From Apium graveolens (taxonomy: Eukaryota > Streptophyta > Magnoliopsida > Apiales > Apiaceae): 64,000 bases of DNA. A model generated the notes under the pieces. It was not told the origin of the DNA. It did not search any database and saw only the letters and a program-made list of their open reading frames with translations. Position numbers and translations under genes: made by a program. The stretch covers positions 62,001 to 126,000 of the forward strand of contig NC_133657.1 of the NCBI RefSeq assembly GCF_009905375.1. The letters are read 5' to 3'. Every line of letters begins with the position of its first letter. The first letter of the stretch is position 1. Shown here piece after piece: positions 12,001 through 23,600 of the stretch.

Positions 12001-14225
12001 CGAAAAATAAAAGTAAGTCAAAAGTACTTACCTCAAAGCCTGACCAGATCTGAATTTACTCTTTTTGACCCTCTAAACGATATTTTCTTGAAAAACACGA
12101 AACACGAAATCTGAAGATAACGAAAAGACCTTTCTGAAAAGTCCAGAATCACTGAATTCTGACTTACGATGAATTTTCTACGAATTTTACAAGACAGCTG
12201 ATTTTTGCTGAGAAAGTCCTACGAATTTTAATGATAAAAACAAGGAATACGAATATGGTGTATTTATAACGATACAAAACCCTATATCTCAACTAGGAAA
12301 TAATAATATTTCCTCCTAAAGATTTACAACCTCTCCAAGTAAATTCCATAAATAAAATATTTGATACACACAATTACCTAAACTAAAAAAATTTCGATTT
12401 TCTAAATTATTCTTACACTTATTTCCACAAATAACAAATCTTTTCACAAATCAACTACCTTGCACAAAATGTTTTCAGAATATTCTAATTTTAAAATATT
12501 TATCTAGACAAATTAATATCTAATTTCTAATAAATAAATTAAAAATAAAATTACGAATTTTACACCTAACTTGTTTAAGCACGTGATTTATAACACATGA
12601 AACCAACAATACTCAACATCTCAAACATGAAAACACTGCTGGGAAGACCTTGATAATTTTCTTGAAGTTCAATAAATAGAAAATCTGTTTAACAAATTTT
12701 GTTGACTTAATTCTTCACAACTTCTGTATAACATAATACCTTCTAAACCCACGCTGTTTGAAGATAAAATGAGTACACTGACATTGCATTTAAAACTTTT
12801 AAACTTTCACGAGGTCAACATTAGAAACAGTTTTCCCCACAGAAAGTAATCAGACATAATAGATCGACATAATTACCTTAGATGGTAGCTGAGGTCAAGT
12901 TCGTGCAAACGTGAAAATACCTGCAAACGTAGAAATTTGAAATATAGGAGTCAAGCTTATATCTACTAGATGTAAATCAGCAACCAATATGCCAAAAAAA
13001 ATGCACATAAACACACAAAAGAAAATTAGGAAGCTAAAAAATATAGATAAAACAAATGAACTATGCATGCAATTATTATGTAGTACAAGTTTGATGTAAA
13101 ATGGAGGTTGAACTACATCAGTTCTTTTTTTTAAACATCAAACTTGACACGGGTTTGAAAAGTCAGTGGTTGGATAAACACTGAACAGTTTAAATATACT
13201 CTTCTCCCTTATGAAAAACCAATTATAAGGATCACTGAATGCTGATTAAGAGCTACTTACTCAGATGAAAAAGGGTGTATTCCAAGGCAATTCTCATGCA
13301 TAAGAAGTAGGTTAACAAAACAAACTAGCACACACCTTTCTTGAAACAGAGCGGATTGTGCGCAATGCGACCTTTGAAAACACAGCAGTTCTAAGTTCTG
13401 AAATAATTAAAGGGCAAAGGAAGGATTAGCATGACAATAAAAAGACAGGTTAGTAAAGGAGAAGCATAAGGAGGGGGCATTAGATAATTGAAGGGTACCG
13501 TTGAAAGCAGAAGCCCCAATGCGGGCAATTCCGTAACCTATCAAAACAGCAGCAGGAGTAGCAAAAACAGCAACAGAAGTAGAATTGGAAGTGGTGAAGG
13601 CAGCAAGAGAAGTAGCATTCCCAGATGTGGTCAACCAGTCAACAGCAAGTTTGAAAAGAAAGGGGACTTGAACATTCAATACCTGAAAGAGAGGGAGGGA
13701 GAGAGTGAGGAATATAAAAGGGAACAAGACAGGGTATGCAAAGTTTGTTTACCTTGGCTCCGACTAAAAAGGCCAAGGCAGCAAAAACCCGGAAGCGAAA
13801 CTCGAAATTATCTTTCATCCACAAGGACTTGGCAAGGGTGGTAAGGATTTGAGTGTTATTGATATCCTTGACATTTGCATTTGAATTTGAAATTGAATTA
13901 TTATGATTACTAGTTGCAGTGGAGAAGTGTGCTGAAGACGAGGAGGCATTAGGAGGGAAAAAAGGAGGCGGCTGCGGAAAGAGACAAAACGTCAAACAAG
14001 TGGAATGCATACAAAAAAAAAGAGGGAGGGGGTGAGCATACTGGTACTTACATGTGCTGGGGAATGGATGCTGCTGCTGCGATAGGCAGAGGAGGAGGAA
14101 AATTGATGTTGGCGAGGAGAAGAAACAGAATGAAGATGGTTATTATTAATAATAATATTCTTCTGGTTGTGGTGGATGACATTGACGAGTCTAAAATACC
14201 TCCAACCAATCCTTGATGTTTGCAT
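1..14225 (-). CDS. ABCB25: Mitochondrial half-size ABC transporter, ATM3/ABCB25-like (3' end outside window)
   Basis: Family role: inner-membrane exporter that supplies a sulfur compound or glutathione persulfide for cytosolic Fe-S and molybdenum-cofactor synthesis. Exons on the minus strand: 14052-14225, 13753-13971, 13499-13682, 13336-13397, 12877-12920, 9671-9773, 9355-9462, 8963-9046, 8774-8834, 8106-8251, 7912-8028, 7623-7708, 6079-6167, 5861-5916, 1903-1983, 1716-1781, 1544-1636, 607-671 and 1-52. They total 1890 bp, 630 codons, with no frame break. The N-terminus is Ser/His/Asn-rich without acids, as in a presequence. A transmembrane domain follows ([29 protein letters not shown]), then Walker A GTSGSGKST across 6079/5916, [15 protein letters not shown] at 607-671 and Walker [13 protein letters not shown] at 1-52. 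The start at 14225 is the first ATG in frame; the frame extends upstream only through a TTG. The C-terminal exons lie left of the window. Paralogue assignment (ABCB23/24/25) is inferred from family similarity. Confidence 0.93.
903..1404 (+). mobile_element. TRIM-type miniature LTR retrotransposon with three LTR copies, in an ABC intron
   Basis: Three related short repeats start TGTTgAAATATAA (903), TGTTAGAAAATTC (1079) and TGTTTAAATATTA (1322). LTR 2 spans about 1079-1155 and ends in CA. It is followed at once by TGGTATCAGGG, a near-match to the initiator tRNA-Met primer-binding site (1156-1166). Purine tracts GAGGAGGAG and GAGGGGAGGAGGAG precede LTR 2 and LTR 3. The two inter-LTR segments resemble each other: both contain TTATTATGGAC, GCGCCCGTGA and an element like TTTGACCCA. 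The flanks gtacc (898-902) and gtact (1405-1409) may be a decayed target duplication. There is no coding capacity. It lies antisense to the host gene, between exons 671 and 1544. Confidence 0.7.
3238..3466. mobile_element. Stowaway-like (Tc1/Mariner) MITE
   Basis: The left end CTACCTCCGTACCCTCATT is complementary to the right end GAGGGGGACGGAGGGAG apart from a few mismatches. TA dinucleotides lie on both sides (3236-3237 and 3467-3468). The length of 229 bp, the CTCCCTCCGT-type terminus and the TA target are typical of Stowaway elements. A short related remnant (ACGGGATGAGGGGAGTA) lies just downstream near 3530. Confidence 0.75.
3590..3830. mobile_element. Decayed MITE related to the one at 15278-15683
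   Basis: The stretch repeats CTTATAAGTT palindromes and CCAAACAC words. It ends in CCCCAAACGGTGCC, the complement of the GTGCCCGTTTGGG start of the better preserved element at 15278. The left terminus is not resolved. Confidence 0.4.
4365..5135. repeat. Direct tandem duplication, two near-identical units
   Basis: Sequence from about 4365 to 4745 is repeated immediately from 4746 to 5135. Matching landmarks (ATACATATATGTCTACG at 4371 and 4752) give a period of 381 bp. The second copy differs by a 9-bp insertion (an extra TATTTATTA-type word near 5025) and about one substitution. The near identity implies a recent event. Confidence 0.9.
6418..6802. repeat. Cluster of microsatellites in an ABC intron
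   Basis: An (AAT)n run occupies about 6418-6440. (TA)n runs occupy about 6464-6485 and 6781-6802. All lie in the intron between exons 6167 and 7623. Confidence 0.85.
9353..9354 (-). other. Non-canonical GC 5' splice site in the ABCB25-like gene
   Basis: The exon 9355-9462 must end at ...ACTCAG so that Thr-Gln joins Trp-Arg of the next exon (9046-8963). The intron then starts with GCTAGT, not GT. The flanking CAG matches the strong exon-side consensus usual for GC-AG introns. The nearest GT is four bases further on and would break the frame. Confidence 0.75.
9774..12876. other. 3.1-kb intron of the ABCB25-like gene
   Basis: The intron separates exon 12877-12920 from exon 9671-9773. Apart from the solo LTR at 11141-12564 I see only AT-rich sequence and no ORF of note. 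Confidence 0.7.
11141..12564 (+). mobile_element. Solo LTR (1424 bp) with perfect 5-bp target duplication
   Basis: The element begins TGTAACAGCCCACTCTTCC and ends GAATTTTACA, so it has TG...CA ends with TGTAA/TTACA inverted termini. It is flanked by cctaa on both sides (11136-11140 and 12565-12569). Internally it has the words GGGTGAGCTACACAGCTCAGCAAGT split over 11450-11477, a motif I associate with chromovirus LTRs. There is no PBS, PPT or coding region, so it is read as a solo LTR left by LTR-LTR recombination. Confidence 0.85.
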
Positions 14226-14362
14226 CGTAACCCCCCACAATTATTATTAACTAACAATATACCACTGAATGAGGACTAACCGACCAAGGAGGAGGAGGAG
14301 TCGACTCACCCTGCCCACAATTTAACATCAAACCAAATTTCTCCCCACACCCGCCTATTTAC

Positions 14363-15060
14363 GAAGCCAAAAAAAAAAAGTGTTAGGCCCCAAATATCAC
14401 TAAAAAAAAGTGTTAGGCCCCAAATATCACTATTTTGGTTCAAATGACCCTCGATGTCACTTTTTGAATTATTGGCCCCAAATGTCACTTGAAAACCGTG
14501 TTTCGGTTTAAATTTTTAAAAATAAACGAAAAACGCAGTCTCGTGTTGAGTTTTTTCATAACAAATTTTTTTTTTAAATAAAAGGAAAACGCAGTTTCGT
14601 TTCGTGTTTTTCTTGAAAAACGTGGTTTCAAACCAAGTTTTTGCTGAAAAGGCAATTTCAGAAATTGTTTCGGTAAAAAACGCAGTCTCGTCTTGAGTTT
14701 ATGGATATAAAAACGGCGTTTCAAAATGAGTTTTTCATAAAAACACAGTTTCAAACCGAGTTTTTCTCATGATGCAAAAAAAAATATTCAAATCGCAGAT
14801 CCAAAATGAGTTAATATGAAAAACTCATTCTGAAATTGCGTTTTGCCCCCATAAACACGAATTGAAATTGCGTTTTCAAATTTATATTTTTTAAAAAAAA
14901 TGAAAACAGAACACGAAATTGCGTTTTTCATTAATAACAAAAATTTCACCCGAAACTCCGTTTTTGAGTGACATTTGGGGCCAATTATTCAGAAAATGAC
15001 AGTGAGGGTCATTTGCCCCCCAAAAGTGACATTTGGGGCTTTTTTTCCTTTTTTGAGGCA
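14363..15060. mobile_element. Foldback element with long terminal inverted repeats
   Basis: About 77-85 bp at 14411-14500 are complementary to 14963-15039, with some mismatches and small indels. Paired words include GGCCCCAAATRTCACT, CAAATGACCCTC and GAATAATTGGCCCC. Looser pairing may reach 14363 and 15060. The left arm carries an extra 30-bp tandem copy of its outermost segment (14380-14409). The interior repeats words such as AAACGCAGTTTCG and GAAATTGCGTTTT and encodes nothing convincing. It lies within 200 bp of the ABC start codon. A non-autonomous DNA transposon is likely; the superfamily is not resolved. Confidence 0.65.
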
Positions 15061-15277
15061 AATGTTCGTAATATTATTTTACTAAAAACTCCGTGCTTCG
15101 CCCGGGTCGAGATCAAAATATCAATATTTAATAATGATTATAAAAATTTATTTTAATTTTTTTATTAAAATATATATTAAATAAAATTGTACGATTATTG
15201 TAATTTTCATTTTTAAATTATATGTAGATTTCATTAATTCAAATCTTATTATAACAATAAACTCAACGTTATTATGT

Positions 15278-15683
15278 GCCCGTTTGGGAAATCTTAAAAT
15301 AAGTAACTTATGACTTAAAATGATTAAGTGCGAAATAAGTGATAAGTTGATAAATACTTATAAGTTTTATAAGTGTTTGGATAAATTTACTTATAAGTCA
15401 GATTTTTTTTTACTTAAATGAATTAAAACAAATAATTATTAAATATAATTATCTTAGTTCATGAATCTTAAATTAGAAAATATTTAAAAATTTATATTTT
15501 AAAATCAAAACTTTAGAAAAAAATGAAAATAAGTTGGAAAAAAGTACGTCACTGCCAACTTTCAACTTATCAGCTTATAAGTTGTAAATTCAGCTTATAA
15601 GTTGGGTCGACAAACACTCTTCGATAAGTTGTTAAGGGCTTATAAGCCACAAGTGGCTTATAAGTAGCGTGCCAAACAGGCCC
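15278..15683. mobile_element. MITE with GCCCGTTTGG / CCAAACAGGCC ends
   Basis: The left end GCCCGTTTGGGAAATC is complementary to the right end GCCAAACAGGCCC. The interior is rich in ACTTATAAGT palindromes. The length is about 406 bp. I could not find an exact 8-bp target duplication, so a hAT-like origin is only a guess. Confidence 0.55.
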
Positions 15684-15699
15684 TATGTATCTATTGTGC

Positions 15700-17180
15700 A
15701 AAAAGGCATAACTAATATTTTACATCAAAATTTTAGTCGCAACACGATTGATGAATAATTTAACAAAAAATTAAATCAATAGCACTAAGTAATTGCATAT
15801 TAAATTTTATTATTTTTAGCTGAATTTGTGTTTTTATATAGTTTGTGATTGCATAATTTTTTCTGATAAAATATTCATTATGTATGTATAAATTTGCACT
15901 TGGTGCTCAAATATCATTATGTAGGTACGAATCTAGAAATTACAATGTATATACGATTTTGTTTATATAAAAATAATATAAATATTTGGTATATAAGAAT
16001 TAAAAAACGGGTAAAGTATTACATATAGAATTATAAGTCATATATGAATAAAAAAAATGGTATATTTAGAGTTATAGCAAGATTTAAAAAAGGGTGAAAC
16101 TAAAAGATCGAAAAACCGAAAAGAGGTGAAACCAAAGTATCCATTAAAAGATGATTTCCTTGGTAATTAATAATTAATAATAACATTGTTTAAATGATTC
16201 CATTTTATTATTTTAATAAAATAATAAAAAAGAATTCTACGAAAAATAGAAATATCGTAATTTTAATATGATTCAAATCTATATTTTGTTAAAAAACAAA
16301 ATATAATTCTACACTATATGGGTGAAACTAAAATACAGCGTAACCGTATTAAGATGAAACCAAGTAACCTATCAATAAATAATTTGGAATTATACGAAAA
16401 TAGAATTGTAATTATATTACGGTTTGAACAATTTTATTATTTTATAGTTGTGAAACCAAAATACAATTTTTTATAATATTCATACCATTTCTTTAAAATG
16501 GAATTCTACCAACAAATTAAAAAATTCTAAATTAAAAAATTTCAATTTAAACACATGACCTATTTACTTGGTCGGAGTTTATATTTCTCAGAACCTATTT
16601 AGTTGAGCCAATTTATGAACTTATTTATTTTAAAATATAATTAAAAATAGGATTCAAACCTATAAAAATAATAAAAAATTATGGCTTATAAAAAATTTAA
16701 AAATGAGTAAAAATAATACACATACAATTATAAGTCATATAGGAATAAAAGGGGATAAAAATAATACACTTAGAGTTATAAAAGGTTAAACCAAAAGGTG
16801 GTGGAACTAAAAAATAAGTGAATATGTTTCGTTTATTAATAAAAAAACGGGTAAAATAATACATGTAGAATTATAAGTCATATAGGAATAAAAAATGATA
16901 AAAATATTACACCTAGAATTACACCATGAATCATAAAAACAAAAAAAAACAAACTGTGACAGAACCAAAAAATAAGTGAAAACAAAGTATCACTTAAAAA
17001 ATTTATTAATAAAGAAAAACGGGTAAAAATAATATATATATATATATATAATTATGTGTCATATAATTAGAGTTAGAGTTATAACATGAATCATGAAAAG
17101 TGAAATTAAAGGGTGGTTGTACCAAAAAATAAGTGAAACCAAGTGTCACTTGAAAGGATGTTTCACTTATTAATAAAGGT
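15700..17180. repeat. Degenerate tandem repeat region, about 150-170-bp unit
   Basis: A recurring string of words (AAACGGGTAAA, then TAGAATTATAAGTCATAT, then GAATAAAAA, then GTGAAACTAAA-like, then AAGTGAAACCAAGT) appears at about 16005, 16695, 16850 and 17020, with weaker traces elsewhere. Copies are strongly diverged. No ORF was found. A short (AT)n run sits at about 17033-17050. Confidence 0.55.
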
Positions 17181-17184
17181 TATT

Positions 17185-17575
17185 AATTGGTCTCAAATAT
17201 CATATTAAAATGGGATTTCGGTTGAAATTTTTCAAAATGAACAAATTTTGTGTTAAATTTTTCTATAACAAAACGTGTCTTGAAGTCATATTTTTTTAAA
17301 ACAATCAGTAAACTCTCTTTTTTTCTTTCTTTTTTTTAAGTAAAAGGAAAACCCAATTTCGTTTTATATTTCTGTTTAAAAACATGATTTTAAACTGTAC
17401 TTTTTATCAAAATACAATTTCAAAAACTGTTTTCGTCAAAAACGCAGCTTCATCATCCTTAATTTAAGGATATAAAAACGGGGTTTTTAATTTAATTTTT
17501 CGTAAAAACGCAATTTTTAACTGAGTTTTTCCCCGAATATAGATAGAAAAAGAAACCAAAACCAAAACGTAAATT
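17185..17575. repeat. Diverged copy of the interior of the 14363-15060 foldback element
   Basis: The order of motifs is the same as in 14470-14760: a GGTCTCAAATATCA start, GGGATTTCGGTTGAAATTTTT, then CATAACAAAACGTG, AAAACCCAATTTCG and GTCAAAAACGCAGC. No right-hand inverted repeat is visible, so it looks like an older, truncated copy. Confidence 0.5.
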
Positions 17576-17779
17576 CAAAATAAATTAATATCAATAACAC
17601 TCATATATGCAACTCAAACATATGCTTTCTAGTATATTACAATAATCTAAATATTTTTTCTTACATACGCTTTTTCATATTTAACTTAAATTTTATTTCT
17701 TTTTAAAATGTGAAATACGCTTTCTGATAACGCCTGGTTTATTCGCTTACAAGTACATTAATACAAAAACAAACAGAGT

Positions 17780-18240
17780 TTGCGTTTGTTTGGCAAAGGG
17801 GGCAGCTTAAGTTTTAACATGGGCACTGATATTGCTACCTGTCCTCCGGAACACTATCACTTGGGAACAAAACCAGATCAGGAGAGTAGCTGTCCCTCAA
17901 TTTTCACAAAGTAACTCTATTTTGTATTTTTAAATTATTTCTTACAGATATTCCTTGTTCTAAGTTGCGTTGGTGCTAAAATGTTTCATTTTGTTTCCTT
18001 TTTCCTGTAGATTATAGCCTGTGGCAATTGCAATTGGGGTGAGAATTCATGCTATGGCACACACTTAACTTGTGACTTTCCCCGGACAAGTATCAACTAA
18101 TGGAGCCTTTCTTTGGGGAAGACCAGCCTCCGAACTACTGGGTGGTTTGTCAAGGGACTACAAGGGATAACTGGGATTATTATGCTAGTGCTTCATGGCA
18201 ATACCCTATGAGTCCTTGGTAAATTTACCAAGAACTAGTA
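17780..18240 (+). other. Less AT-rich unassigned stretch, possible non-coding RNA or gene fragment
   Basis: This stretch has a more even base composition than its surroundings. It includes a potential acceptor (TTTCCTGTAG at about 18001-18010) and a 40-codon ORF at 18099-18221 that starts MEPFFGEDQPPNYW. I recognise no family. It lies 300 bp beyond the SCC4 stop codon on the other strand. It may be a transcript tail, a gene relic or chance. Confidence 0.25.
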
Positions 18241-18536
18241 AATTTACCTAAATTTGCTTAGATGGCGTTTGGAATGGGTGATTTAAATTACATTGATTTG
18301 CACTCCTAAAAACAGACAAATGACATTGATTTGCACTCCTGTCAACAAAAAAACAAAAGAAAAACAAACCAAGCCCAAGTAAAATTGACATAATTGTAAG
18401 CCCGATAACATGTACGCATAAATATAGTCGCCAATCCATCCTAAACATATAGAAACGGGCTGCTTAAACTAAGATCACGATATACAGAAACAGGCTGCTT
18501 CCATAAAATGCTTATAGTTACTTTCACAAGAAAGAA

Positions 18537-20627
18537 CTAAAGTTTTCTTTTTCCCCTGGTTCCAATGTCTATATCCATCAACCGTGATGACCGCCTCGTT
18601 GATGGTGACAGACCCACCGACTCTGGAATATCAAGATTATTTACTTCCACGGAAGCACCTGCAGTCCCTGGCTTCATATCAATATCATTCATTTTGTTAA
18701 CTTCAATCTTTACTTTCTCAGCCTGCCCAGTAAACAACAAATGAAAGTGAGTGTTTGTGCATCGAATATCTTCCACAAAAGAGTGGGATGTACATGAGTA
18801 CACCAGCAATTCTTTTACCAGTTCACTATGATGTATGGAACCATGCGCATCGGCAATTCTCTTCTCCAAATCAATTTCTTTCTTCCTCTGATATTCAGAA
18901 TTTTCTGTTTCATTACCCTTTTCATCTAATTGCTGGTACAAAGCTGCAGTCAAGGAAAAAGGTATGAACTAGTAAAGTGAAAAGATAGTAGAGTAGCTAT
19001 AGGGAACATGTAAAAAGAAAAATAAAAACCCAACACATGGTTGTCAACAAACTAAGGGAGTTAAGTTTATGCTGGAAAAGTGAGTCAGATTCAAAACCCT
19101 CAAAGAAAAAACAAAATAGTATTTACCAGTCATGTTTGATAGAACCCAGATCTGAGTAGGGATATCATAAAGCTTCTTCGCTAATGTAAGGGAGGACCTC
19201 AAGATCTCCCTTGCTTGTCCAGTATCATGAAGAGAAAGTGCCAAGTTCCCAAGGACTGTCAAATATTGTGCAACAAGTTGAAGATTCCCCAGAGTAACGT
19301 GGGTCGTCTGCAAGCCATTAGCTAACCGAAGTCTACACATTAAATAAGAAACTATAATTCAATTACGTCACCGCTAAGTTATTCATACTATACGTGGATT
19401 CTATTCCTGTTCTTTTTGTGCTCAAAATCCGACAAAAGCAATTCAAGATAGAAAGGCTGAAGTATTTATTAACTGTAGCAAAGGTAAGTTACAGAATCTG
19501 ACATTGACAACAAAGTCATTTTGTCCCAGTTAATGGTTAACATATTTTACCTTGCTTCTTGTAGATTCTGCTGTTTCATCAATAAGAACCCATAAGCAAA
19601 TAGGACAGAGGTTTTTTCCCGAACTCCAACAAAAGAATCAACCATGCTGTAAACTGGTCCAATCAAATCAAGTGCCTGCGCTTGTAACACTAGTCAGAAA
19701 CAACATGCACACGGAGATGCGACCACTGAGTATTTTAACACAATATGGAAGAAAATTGGTGTACCTGGGAAGAAGATTCAGCATCACCAATGCAAATATA
19801 AGAAACTGCTGCATAAACATGGCACATGGCTTGCAGTGATTTGCTCTCCGTTAACTACAAAGTCACCAAAACACACATGATTAAATAGCTACAAAAAACT
19901 TGCAGTCAAATACTTAAAAAGTAAAAACAATTCAATTGGTGAGAGGCGCTAAACATATTAATGGAGTATACAGATATCTTATGTGAAAAGTAATATGTGA
20001 AGCATTAATACACTAATCCAACCCAATTTACTATCCTATTGACCTATCCATTTTTTGGCACCGGTTTCTACTTCCTCCTCCGTCTTCATCAACCCCTCAT
20101 ACACTTCAATACATTCTCTCATCTACATCTTCACATTTCTGCAATCCGTACAAGAAAATACACTTCTTTCACGTGTGCATATATATGTGTGTGTGTGCAT
20201 CATCTGCACTCATCAATGGCAACTCCAATGCTATTCTAAAAATCTCACCATCACAAAATCAAGTACTAACATTATTTTTAACACTTCCCTCTCACCCTAC
20301 ACTTTCAATGATTGTATATATATTAAAATATTAAACTTTCACATCTAACCTAAACCTAAAATCAAATACATTCATTCAATTTATACAAGATATTATCTCA
20401 AACATTAAAGGCTACATATTACAACAAACGTATACGTAAGTTTATATGTAACATCTATGCATATAAAACAAGTATAGCATGTGGGTCAATTTACCCAACA
20501 ATGGAAAGGGTCTCCATCCCAATTTTTCTTTGTACTCAAACTATTGTATCATTATTTTCAAACCCTTCCAATCCCGACATACTTGCGTCAACAATACATA
20601 TTCAATGAAAAGGATTAATCAATCCAT

Positions 20628-20665
<38 letters not shown>

Positions 20666-23600
20666 GTATACATAGAAGAGTATTATGGATTGTTTGATGT
20701 ATTTATTGATCTTTCTTATTTGAATATCAAAGTGGAGATTTCCAAGAGAAGTAATTTAAGACGAATGGTGAGAGATGTGACTAGCTGGACCTTGAAAACA
20801 AATAAGACTAAATGCAGTCAATTTAGGAAAACATATAACGCCTTTTTGATGAACTTAATACAAAAAATGAGATGGCTGGGTCGGATTTTTGTTTTAATTT
20901 AGGTTTTATTTCTTAATTAGAGTGAGTGAGGTGGAATTGATGTGGCAGCTGAGCTGGATTCAATGTTGCACTATTCAACGAAAACCGCTTAAAGTTAACT
21001 TAACGTAACGATCCTGAAAATTTCGTTCAAATTAAATGCCTCAATTGCAAGCTCATTAACGTTTAATCACTCATATGAAGTTTTTTTAGTTTGATGACCC
21101 AGCTTCAAGCAGAAACCAAGTAAATGTCCAAATATCCATTTAACCCAAACTTCCACAAGAATAACTATTCTTTGTGACCCTAGCTTGAGAGTTAGCTTCC
21201 AGCTTAAAAGAGAAAGATGGAACACATGTACACACTAATAGGTACACAATCACAAGAATATATAGGCCATCAGATATAGGTATATTAAAACCTCCAAAAC
21301 CATATCCACTCCTAATTTTCAGTCGTTCACACATAATTACTTCAATCAAAACTGGTAAAGTTCTGTGACTGTCGAGTATTTTCTTGATTAGTAGTACTGT
21401 AATGTATCATTTTTTTTTATTTTCTTTTTTGCTAAATGTAATGTATCATTTTTAAATGTGCAGGTATATAAATTTATATTGGACACTGTTATCAGCTTCT
21501 AATTGACAAAAAAATTACAATGTTCACAAATACACAAATAAAAAACCCATCAATTTAGTAATTTCTAAATAATTGAGTAATGCCTGATCAGAGCTCCATC
21601 TGACCATCACAGATAAGAAAATTAATTTATAATACATTGATAAATATAGTGACCACGACAGAACAGCTTAGTGATTTGTTGATGACAGATATATTCACTT
21701 AATAAATAAGTTGATGCTAGAGATACCCCAGATAATAATAACATTATGAGAGACAAAAACCTTTGATGCCTCAATGAAATGGAAAGCAGCTTCACTATAA
21801 CAGCCAACAGAATGGGAATACTGCCCTCTGAGCATCTCAATAATGCTCCCACAAGCTTGTAAGATTGTTGGAAAACGAACGTACCAACTTTTCATCAGCA
21901 CCAACGCCTGCAAGCAGGAAACAAAATATAATTAATTAGTTAAATCAATTTAATAAGCCTCTTTAATTTATGCAAAATATAATTGGCGGGGATGCACTAC
22001 CACAGAGCGCAACACGAAACATTAACAGCTTTTAGTTTTGATTTTCAATCACTTGCTGATATCAGCTAACAATCATATGCCACAAGTTTGAAATTTAATG
22101 TCCAGTCTCTCAATAGTCATGCACTCATAGCCTGTCATTATTAGACTCAAATATACTTTGGAACACTGTATATTACTAAGTACTACAATGTCAAAGATGC
22201 AGTACCAACCTTTTGGGCCTCGACAAACTCAGAGCGTGTTAGCTCCACTGCAACTTTGTTTTCCAGAAATTGCATTAAGAGCATCAAATATACCCCAGCC
22301 ATCCATATCGCTGAATGTTGTATATCCACTTCTACAAGTCAAGCATTTCAAACATGAAATGTAATGAGCATAACACGGTGCTGAATAAAATGTTTACAAA
22401 TCATACATAAAATTGGAATTAAGTAAATGAAAGGTACAAGATATACATAACTAGCTAATGATCTCAATATAAAAATGATTGAATGCAGAATGTTGCACTG
22501 AAAAATGAAAAAAATTACTATCGGGCAGTATACTGCAGCATTTTAAGAAATGGGATTGTGAAAATTGCGGCTCACCTCTCATAGTATCATTGACTCCAAG
22601 CCTTGATAGCTCTCCTACATGTAACAGAATAAAAATTAAAGCTGGAAGGTGGGCAGGCATATGCCGTTATAATTGCAATTCTATCTGTCGAAAGGAAACG
22701 CCATAGTCTATGTTCATTATCTACGCTTCACACGAGAACTTTAAGATTAATTAGGCGAAATCGAAATGTCATCTTCGTCACGGATTTTTTATTTGTTATC
22801 TTGCATATATGCTAAGAAACGGGTAATCATATAATCAAATTTTCGAATAAAGAGTACAAAAATTAATAGTGCAACATCAAGTCCATATACAAGTTTGAAT
22901 GGAGTTATAGATTTGCACGTGAAGGTGGGAGATTCAAACTTAAAGCAGAAGTGAGAAGTCGCAGCTAGGATAATATATAAAAAGGTGTTATGTGGTAAGT
23001 TGGGTATCGGTATGAGCATATAGCACATAAGGCACTTCTAAGAAGGTCGTTCGAGGCATTGGAGCATCATGTGCTTTTCAATGTGTGCCACTACCATGTT
23101 AAGCAAATTACATACTTGTACCTGCTTAATTGAAATTTTACATGCATTCTTTCACATATTTTAAGGATTCCGACAGGTTTGTTGCATATCAATTATACAC
23201 GAGTATTCTTAAAAGAAAAGTATTACGATAGAATTGAAAAAGTCCTATGGGTCTTTCTCCTAAGATATTAGTTGCCTCGAGATTTTAAAAGGCCTTAAAA
23301 TTCTATTTTAAATTGGACTACTAGACACTGATATGTCCGGTTGCAACAGGAAGAATCAGATTCAGATTCAAATCCAATACCCCACACCAATATCATGTCA
23401 TGACATTTCCAACTTGGTTTGAATTAAAATTTTGAAGAGCCTAGGTAACAGAGGATATTCGTAAATCGGTATTAAAAAGAACAGGTAGCAGAAAGACAGA
23501 ACTGAAAGGATACAGAGTATAAAAGATACGAACCTTCAATTGTTTGTACCCCAGATTGTATCCGCTTCCCACACTCCTTAAAAAGTCCTTTTGGGCGACT

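Noticed and set aside
13488..13844. 118-codon plus-strand ORF
   Set aside because: It lies opposite exons 2 and 3 of the ABC transporter and reads through their intron.
20039..20348. Two overlapping plus-strand ORFs in an SCC4 intron
   Set aside because: Low-complexity composition with no similarity I can recognise; probably chance.
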